Origin: Pararoseomonas sp. SCSIO 73927
Lineage (GTDB): Bacteria; Pseudomonadota; Alphaproteobacteria; Acetobacterales; Acetobacteraceae
DNA: 64,000 nt
Direction: 5' to 3'
Assembly: GCF_037040815.1 (NCBI RefSeq)
Contig: NZ_CP146232.1
Span: 4,000,001 to 4,064,000 of the forward strand
The notes under the pieces were generated by a model. It saw only the letters and a list, made by a program, of their open reading frames with translations. It was not told where the DNA came from and ran no database searches. Below, in pieces: positions 58,467 to 64,000 of this stretch (position 1 is the stretch's first letter; the number at the start of each line of letters is the position of its first letter). A program made the translations under genes and the position numbers.

Positions 58467-59870
58467 TTACGCCAGCGCGGGCAGGATCGCCACGGCCGCC
58501 CAGCCGATGAGGAGGGCGATCAGGATCAGGGGCCACACGCCGCGCCAGATGGCGGGCGGCCGCGTGCCGTCCGCCAGCAGCCCGCACACCATCGCCGTCA
58601 TCGCGAACGAGTAGGCCGCGCCGGCGCCGGAGGCGAAGCTGTGGATGCCCGGCGCCAGCCAGGGCGGCAGCCCGGCGGCGAGGCCCAGATCCGCCTGCAC
58701 GCTCATCATGGAGGAGGCGGCGCCGACGCCGCTGCCGGTCAGCAGCCCGCCGACGAAGCCCAGCGCCGGGATGGCGAAGGGCGCCAGCGGGCCGAGCCCC
58801 GCCGCGATCCCGTGCGCAAGCCCCGTCGCCACGCCCGAGCCCGCCAGCCAGCGCCCGAGGAGGACGTAGAGGAGCATGGCGGCCGCCGGGCGGCGCATCC
58901 GCAGCATCGCCTCCCGGAAGCGGGTCGGGCCGTCCTGGCGCAGCAGGAGGAAGCCGAGCGAGACGCACCACAGCACCACCGCGACGTGGGTCAGCTGGAA
59001 GGCCGGAAGGTCGGCATAGGGCCGCCAGCCCGGCGCGGACTGCCAGGCGCGGGCCACCAGAAGCACAAAGGTGAGCAGCGCCCAGGGGCCGATCGCCGCC
59101 AGCGCCCGGTCCCGCGACGCCGCGTCGCGCGGCGGGGCGAGGTGCCAGAGGGCGGGCAGCAGCACGAGGCCGGAGGAGAGGAACCCCACCGTCTCCGGCG
59201 GCATGAGCCGGCCGAGCAGCAGCACAAGGCCCGCGACCGCCGCCTGCATCCCGAGCTGCGCCAGCCGCTCCCCCCTCGGCACCGGCAGGCCGGCACGCGC
59301 GAGGAGGGCCCAGAGCACGGGCGGCGTGGCCAGCAGCCAGGCGGCGTGCGGCATGGCCGTGACGAAGGAGACCTCGTGCGGCGGCCGGTGCGCGAGCGCC
59401 GCCCCGAGCGCCAGCCCCGGTCCCAGCCCGCCCCAGGGCGCCAGCCAGAGGGAGAGCACGGCCATGCCGCCCGCCGGCGCGCCCCCGATCCCCATGGCCC
59501 GCAGCGCGCCCACGGTGAACATGGCGCCAACGCCGAAGCCCGTCACGCTCTCCACGAAGGAGCCGGCGAGGATCATGAGGTAGGCGCGGCGGGGGGAGGG
59601 GGGCACCGGCTCCGTCGCGCGCGGCGCGGCGGCGAGGCTGAAGAGAAGCCCGCCCGAGAGGGTGGCCACCGGCAGCAGCCCGAGGAACAGGGCGCGCAGG
59701 CTCTCGGAGGCCAGGAAGCGAGGCAGCGCCAGCCCGGAGGGCAGCGCGGCGGAGACGGCGGGGAAGGAGGCGGCGAGGGCGGCGAGGCAGGCCGGCACCG
59801 GCGCCACCCGCCCGGAACCCAGCAGCACGAGCAGCAGGAGAAGGGGGAGGGCCTGGAGGAAGATGTCCAT
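58467..59870 (-). CDS. L-lactate permease (LctP) family transporter
   Basis: A 467-residue inner-membrane protein with about 12-14 helices, related to lactate permeases. Recognisable parts are LAGSFVESVTGFGVGAMFTV near residue 100, where LctP has its ES/TGFGxP motif, LLTGSGVGAASSMMSVQADLG, and GIHSFASGAGAAYSFAM near the C-terminus. It is shorter than typical LctP (about 550) and Pro in the GFGVP motif is replaced by Ala, so another carboxylate may be carried. ATG at 59870 follows the weak ribosome site; the upstream frame is open but not conserved. Confidence 0.82.
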   Translation of the reverse strand: MDIFLQALPLLLLLVLLGSGRVAPVPACLAALAASFPAVSAALPSGLALPRFLASESLRALFLGLLPVATLSGGLLFSLAAAPRATEPVPPSPRRAYLMILAGSFVESVTGFGVGAMFTVGALRAMGIGGAPAGGMAVLSLWLAPWGGLGPGLALGAALAHRPPHEVSFVTAMPHAAWLLATPPVLWALLARAGLPVPRGERLAQLGMQAAVAGLVLLLGRLMPPETVGFLSSGLVLLPALWHLAPPRDAASRDRALAAIGPWALLTFVLLVARAWQSAPGWRPYADLPAFQLTHVAVVLWCVSLGFLLLRQDGPTRFREAMLRMRRPAAAMLLYVLLGRWLAGSGVATGLAHGIAAGLGPLAPFAIPALGFVGGLLTGSGVGAASSMMSVQADLGLAAGLPPWLAPGIHSFASGAGAAYSFAMTAMVCGLLADGTRPPAIWRGVWPLILIALLIGWAAVAILPALA

Positions 59871-60051
59871 GCGCCCGCGTAAAGCCCCTCCGCCACCCTG
59901 GCCGCCCCGTGACAGATGGGCCGTGCCCCGCGTATCACGCCCCCAGCATATCGCAGTGCGGCAGGAAACCATCCCCGCCCACCCCGTTCTACGCCCGACG
60001 CCCAACCTTCGTTAAGGCGTCCCCCTTTAAGGCTTCGGCCGGGAGATCAGC

Positions 60052-61602
60052 TTGCACCGCCGCGCCCTCATCGCCGGATTAGCCATGGCCGGGCTCATGC
60101 CCCGGATCCCCGGCACGCTCTACGAGCGCGCGGAGGCGGCCGACGACCCGGCCCGGCCCTTCGACGACACCACCGTCCGCAGCATGGCCCGGGAGCTGGC
60201 GGCCAAGCCCTACGCCGCGCCGGATGAGCGCCTGCCCGCGCCCTTCGCCGACCTGAGCTACGACGCCTACCGCACCATCCGCTTCAACGCGGGGCGCGCG
60301 GCGTGGCGGGCGGAGGGGCTGCCCTTCCAGATGCAGCCCTTCCACCGGGGCTTCCTGTTCAAGGCGAAGGTCGCGCTCTTCGAGGTGGCGAACGGGCGGG
60401 CGACGCCCATTCCCTACGACCCCACCGCCTTCACCCTCTCGGAGCTCGGTGGGCCCGTCCCCTCCCCGGTGCCGGACCTCGGCTTCGCGGGGTTCCGCCT
60501 GACCAACCCGATGAACCGGGCGGACCATTTCGACGAAGTGGCCGCCTTCGTCGGCGCCTCCTACTTCCGCGCCATCGGCAAGGGGCATGTCTACGGCCTC
60601 TCCGCGCGCGGGCTGGCCATCGCGACGGCGGAGCGCTCCGGGGAGGAGTTCCCGCTGTTCCGCGCCTTCTGGCTGGAGCGGCCGCGCGCCGGGGTGAATT
60701 CCACGGTGGTCCACGCCCTGCTCGACAGCCCGAGCACCACGGGCGCCTTCCGCTTCACGATCCGCCCCGGCGAGGAGACGGTCTTCGACGTGGAGTCCCG
60801 CCTCTATCCGCGGGTGGAGATGCCCACCGTCGGCGTGGCGCCGCTGACGAGCATGTTCCTGCACTCCGCCCTGGACTACCAGGGCGCCGACGACTTCCGG
60901 CCCTCCGTGCACGACTCGGACGGGCTGATGCTCTCCACCGGCCGTGGGGAGGCGCTCTGGCGGCCGCTGGCCAACCCGCGGGAACTGCAGGTGAGCGTCT
61001 TCGGCGACGTGAACCCGCGCGCCTTCGGCCTGATGCAGCGCGCCCGCGCCTTCCGCGACTACCTGGACCTGGAGGCGCGGTACGAGCGCCGCCCCGGCGC
61101 CTGGGTCGAGCCGATCGGCGACTGGGGCGAGGGCGCGGTGCACCTCGTGGAGATCCCGACGCGGGAGGAGATCCACGACAACATCGCCGCCTTCTGGCGC
61201 CCCAAGGCCCCGCTGCGGCCGGGGCAGGAGTACAGCTACGTCTACCGCCTGCACTGGACGAGCGGCGCGGCCTTCGGCGCGCCCAACCGCCCGGCGCCCG
61301 CGCAGTTCAGCGGCGGTCGGCAGGGCGCCAAGCCCTCCGTCCAGGGCACGCGGCTCTTCGTGCTGGAGGCGGCCGGCGGGCGGCTGGCAGGGCTGCCGGA
61401 GGGGGCGATGCCTGTCCTCGACGTGACCGCCAGCGCCGGGCGGATCGAGAACGCGGTGGTGCAGCGCAACCCCGAGACGGAGGGCTGGCGCCTCTCCTTC
61501 GAGCTGGTGCCGGGCGGAGAGAAGCTCGTCGAGCTCCGCGCCCTGCTGAAGAATGACTCAGGGCCGCTGACCGAGACATGGCTGTTCCGCTGGACACCCT
61601 GA
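60052..61602 (+). CDS. Osmoregulated periplasmic glucan biosynthesis protein OpgG/OpgD (MdoG)
   Basis: A periplasmic protein needed to build beta-glucans. The 516-residue product starts HRRALIAGLAMAGLMPRIPG, a twin-Arg-like signal. The glucan biosynthesis domain follows: LSYDAYRTIRFNAGRAAWR, FHRGFLFKAKVALFEV, GFAGFRLTNPMNRADHFDEV, FVGASYFRAIGKGHVYGLSA, the ENDREF-like core around FGDVNPRAFGLMQRAR, and GDWGEGAVHLVEIPT. OpgG and OpgD are paralogous; the Arg pair of the signal favours OpgD-like Tat export, but the opgH neighbour favours OpgG, so no symbol is assigned. The start is TTG at 60052 after GGGAGA. Overlaps opgH by 25 bp. Confidence 0.9.
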   Translation: MHRRALIAGLAMAGLMPRIPGTLYERAEAADDPARPFDDTTVRSMARELAAKPYAAPDERLPAPFADLSYDAYRTIRFNAGRAAWRAEGLPFQMQPFHRGFLFKAKVALFEVANGRATPIPYDPTAFTLSELGGPVPSPVPDLGFAGFRLTNPMNRADHFDEVAAFVGASYFRAIGKGHVYGLSARGLAIATAERSGEEFPLFRAFWLERPRAGVNSTVVHALLDSPSTTGAFRFTIRPGEETVFDVESRLYPRVEMPTVGVAPLTSMFLHSALDYQGADDFRPSVHDSDGLMLSTGRGEALWRPLANPRELQVSVFGDVNPRAFGLMQRARAFRDYLDLEARYERRPGAWVEPIGDWGEGAVHLVEIPTREEIHDNIAAFWRPKAPLRPGQEYSYVYRLHWTSGAAFGAPNRPAPAQFSGGRQGAKPSVQGTRLFVLEAAGGRLAGLPEGAMPVLDVTASAGRIENAVVQRNPETEGWRLSFELVPGGEKLVELRALLKNDSGPLTETWLFRWTP

Positions 61603-63776
61603 CCCGCCCCGACCCGCCCCAGGGGACGCCCCATGGGTCGCCTCCTGAGGCGGCGCTCCCCGGCGGGTTCGCTGCCCTGCCGGCGGAGACGCCGCTGGAC
61701 ATGCCCGTGCAGGAGTTGCGCGCGCGGCCGCAACCCGCGCGACGGCCGGAGACGGCGCCGCGCGGCATGGGCTGGCGCCGCCTCCTCGTCTTCGGCGCCG
61801 CGTTCCTGCTGACCGTGCTCGGCACGCGGGAGATGGCGCTGGTGCTGGACGTCACCACGCCCTTCACGCCGGGTGCGATCGTCCTCGCGCTCTTCGTGCC
61901 GCTCTTCGCCTGGATCGCGCTCTCCTTCGTCTCCAGCCTCTGCGGCGCCGCGAGCGTGGCGCTGGGCGGGGGTAGGGGGCTGGGGATCGACCCGAACGCG
62001 CCGCTGCCCGCCCTTCTCGGCCGCACCGCGCTGCTGATGCCCGTGTACAACGAGGACCCACGCCGCGTTCTGGCGGGGCTTGAGGCGATGGAGGCAGCGC
62101 TGCGCGAGGCGGGCGCGGCGGACGGCTTTGACATCTTCATCCTCAGCGACACGACCGATCCGGACGCCTGGGCACGGGAGGAGGAGGCTTTCCTCGCGCT
62201 GCGCTCGCGGGCCGGGGCGGGTGCCCGCATCTTCTACCGCCGCCGCGCGAAGAACGTGGACCGCAAGGCCGGCAACATCGCGGACTGGGTGCGGCGCTTC
62301 GGCGGCGCCTACCCGCAATTCCTGATCCTGGACGCCGACAGCGTGATGTCGGCCGAGGCGCTGATCCGCCTCGCCGCCGCGATGGAGGCGCATCCCGGCG
62401 TGGGGCTGATCCAGAGCCTGCCGGTGATCGTCAACGGCCGCTCCCTCTTCGCGCGGATGCAGCAGTTCGCCGGCCGGCTCTACGGCCCGGTCATCGCCCA
62501 TGGCATCGCCTTCTGGCACGGGGCGGAGGGGAACTACTGGGGCCACAACGCGATGATCCGCACCGTGGCCTTCGCGGAGGCGGCGGGGCTGCCGCACCTG
62601 CCCGGCCGCAAGCCCTTCGGCGGCACGATCATGAGCCACGACTTCGTGGAGGCCGCGCTGATGCGGCGCCAGGGCTGGGCGATCCACTTCGTCCCCGCAC
62701 TGTCCGGCAGCTACGAGGAGAGCCCGCCGGCCCTCTCCGACCTTGCCATCCGCGACCGGCGCTGGTGCCAGGGCAACCTGCAGCACATGGCGGTGCTGCC
62801 CACGCGCGGGCTTCACCCAATCTCCCGCTCCCACCTCCTTGTCGGGATCGGTTCCTACATCACCGCGCCGCTCTGGCTGCTCTTCCTGGTCGCGGGCGTG
62901 CTGCTGTCGCTGCAGGCGCGCTTCGTGCTGCCCGTCTACTTCCCGCAGGGGCCGGCGCTGTTCCCGAACTGGCCGGTGGTCGATCCGGTCCGCGCGAAAT
63001 GGGTCTTCATCGCCACGATGGGCCTGCTGTTGGTGCCGAAGCTGCTGGCCTGGGGCGCCATGCTGCTGGACGGGCCCTGGCGGCGCGGCCATGGCGGCGG
63101 GCTGCGCGCCCTCGTCAGCATGCTGGTGGAGACGGTGCTGGCCGGCCTGCTGGCGCCGGTGACGATGCTGACCCAGTCCGTGGACGTGTTCTCCATCCTG
63201 CGCGGGCGGGACTCCGGCTGGTCGGCGCAGACGCGGGACGATGGCAGCCTGCCGATCGGGCAGGTGGCGCGGCTCTACTGGCGGCACACGGCCTTCGGGC
63301 TGGCCTTCGGCGTCGCGGCCTTCCTCGTCTCGCCCTACCTCGCGGCCTGGATGTCGCCCGTGGTGGTCGGGCTCGCCCTCGCCATTCCGCTCGCGGCCTG
63401 GACGGCGGGGCGCGCGGCCGGGCAGGGGCTCCGCCGCGCCGGGCTGCTGCTGATCCCCGAGGAGCGGGATCCCCCGCCGATCCTGCGCCACACCCTGGCC
63501 CTGCGCGCGGAGTGGGAAGCGATGGCGCCGGAAGGCGAGGCCCTGGCGCGGCTGCGCGCCGATCCCGCCCTGCTGGCCGCGCATCGCGCCATGCTGCCGC
63601 CCCCGGCGCCGGCGCGGGTGGACGCGCTGGACTCCAGCCTCGTCATGGGCCGTGCCCGCGTGGCGGCCGCCGGTTCCGCGGAGGAGGCGCTGGCGGCGCT
63701 GACCCGCGCGGAGAAGGCCGCCCTTCTCGGTGATCCGGATGGGCTGGACGCACTGCTGGCGCTGCCCTCGCGCTGA
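61578..63776 (+). CDS. opgH: Glucans biosynthesis glucosyltransferase OpgH (MdoH)
   Basis: An inner-membrane family 2 glycosyltransferase that polymerises and exports the glucan backbone. The 732-residue product has N-terminal helices (LLVFGAAFLLTVLGT and LALFVPLFAWIALSF). The GT-A domain has LMPVYNEDPRRVLAGLEAM, the Asp in ILSDTTDPDAW, the DxD-like LDADSVMS, SHDFVEAALMRR and the RDRRWCQGNLQH (Q/RxxRW) motif. C-terminal helices and a cytosolic tail follow. E. coli OpgH is 847 residues. The start lies inside the previous gene with a 25-bp overlap, so the two products are tightly coupled. Confidence 0.95.
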   Translation: MAVPLDTLTRPDPPQGTPHGSPPEAALPGGFAALPAETPLDMPVQELRARPQPARRPETAPRGMGWRRLLVFGAAFLLTVLGTREMALVLDVTTPFTPGAIVLALFVPLFAWIALSFVSSLCGAASVALGGGRGLGIDPNAPLPALLGRTALLMPVYNEDPRRVLAGLEAMEAALREAGAADGFDIFILSDTTDPDAWAREEEAFLALRSRAGAGARIFYRRRAKNVDRKAGNIADWVRRFGGAYPQFLILDADSVMSAEALIRLAAAMEAHPGVGLIQSLPVIVNGRSLFARMQQFAGRLYGPVIAHGIAFWHGAEGNYWGHNAMIRTVAFAEAAGLPHLPGRKPFGGTIMSHDFVEAALMRRQGWAIHFVPALSGSYEESPPALSDLAIRDRRWCQGNLQHMAVLPTRGLHPISRSHLLVGIGSYITAPLWLLFLVAGVLLSLQARFVLPVYFPQGPALFPNWPVVDPVRAKWVFIATMGLLLVPKLLAWGAMLLDGPWRRGHGGGLRALVSMLVETVLAGLLAPVTMLTQSVDVFSILRGRDSGWSAQTRDDGSLPIGQVARLYWRHTAFGLAFGVAAFLVSPYLAAWMSPVVVGLALAIPLAAWTAGRAAGQGLRRAGLLLIPEERDPPPILRHTLALRAEWEAMAPEGEALARLRADPALLAAHRAMLPPPAPARVDALDSSLVMGRARVAAAGSAEEALAALTRAEKAALLGDPDGLDALLALPSR

Positions 63777-64000
63777 TGGAGCCCGCGCCGCTGATCCTGA
63801 CGCTGCGCTTCGACGACGCCGCCTTCGCACGGCTGGACGCCATGCGCCGTGCCCATTTCCCGCCGGAGCGGAACCACATTCCCGCGCACCTCACCCTGTT
63901 CCACGCCCTTCCCGGGGCGGCGCTGCCGGAGATCACGGAGAACCTGCGCGTCGCCTGCGCCGGAACGCCGCCCATGGCGCTGCGGGTGACCGGGCCGCGC
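63776..64000 (+). CDS. 2'-5' RNA ligase family protein (partial)
   Basis: Only the first 75 codons are inside the window. The ATG at 63776 overlaps the opgH stop by one base (TGATG). The sequence EPAPLILTLRFDDAAFARLD, then HIPAHLTLFHALPG, shows the HxT motif of the 2H phosphoesterase superfamily, to which 2'-5' RNA ligases belong; a second HxT would lie beyond the edge. The function within this operon is unclear. Confidence 0.75.
   Translation, partial: MEPAPLILTLRFDDAAFARLDAMRRAHFPPERNHIPAHLTLFHALPGAALPEITENLRVACAGTPPMALRVTGPR

Noticed and set aside
61242..63830. 862-codon minus-strand frame opposite opgH
   Set aside because: Antisense shadow of a well-defined glycosyltransferase; composition is biased and no motif is seen.

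Overview
This is a very GC-rich chromosomal segment whose gene content and order fit an alphaproteobacterium of the Rhodospirillales/Acetobacteraceae type (Roseomonas-like). That placement is inferred from the tsf-pyrH-frr-uppS-cdsA-dxr-rseP-bamA-ompH-lpxD-fabZ-lpxA-lpxI order, the Bug-type receptor proteins and the strong codon bias; no rRNA marker is present. No phage, insertion sequence or CRISPR array was seen.

Layout. (1) 1-12.2 kb, plus strand: end of tsf, then UMP kinase, ribosome recycling, undecaprenyl-PP and CDP-diglyceride synthesis, DXP reductoisomerase, the site-2 protease RseP, the outer-membrane assembly pair BamA/OmpH and early lipid A genes ending in lpxI; lpxB does not follow. 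(2) 12.2-14.9 kb: glyoxalase I and a YcjX/YcjF GTPase-membrane protein pair. (3) 14.9-19.6 kb, minus: a complete NitT/TauT-type ABC importer (receptor, ATPase, two permeases) with an embedded amidohydrolase. (4) 19.7-26.5 kb: gltX, comEC, tyrS, anmK and an alpha/beta hydrolase. (5) 26.5-32.0 kb, plus: a sulfur-handling cluster with an Rrf2 regulator that has no cysteines, two cysteine desulfurases, a 2Fe-2S ferredoxin, thiaminase II (TenA), the tRNA thiolase MnmA and a tRNA-Met. (6) 32.0-41 kb: a CatB-like acetyltransferase, a PQQ-type sugar dehydrogenase fused to RTX calcium-binding repeats, an exported unknown, D-amino acid dehydrogenase, 1-Cys peroxiredoxin, cysK-cysE and an OmpA-family porin. 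(7) 41-55 kb: malate synthase G and an accessory stretch of amide and amino-acid-conjugate enzymes (gamma-glutamyltransferase, amidase, glutamate-carboxypeptidase-like M20 enzyme, diaminopropionate ammonia-lyase, AbgB-like hydrolase) interleaved with three periplasmic receptors that lack membrane partners, and with a bacterial GOLPH3-like protein. (8) 55-64 kb: quinone oxidoreductase, EamA transporter, esterase, AlkA-type glycosylase, lactate-permease-like transporter, the osmoregulated glucan pair opgG/opgH and the start of a 2'-5' RNA ligase-like gene.

The most unusual points are the cysteine-free Rrf2 regulator preceded by a 22-bp perfect inverted repeat, the scaffold-less desulfurase/ferredoxin/TenA/MnmA/tRNA cluster, the receptor-plus-hydrolase couples at 43-55 kb with several non-triplet minisatellites between them, and the secreted dehydrogenase-RTX fusion. 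Function calls come from reading motifs by eye; no database search was run.
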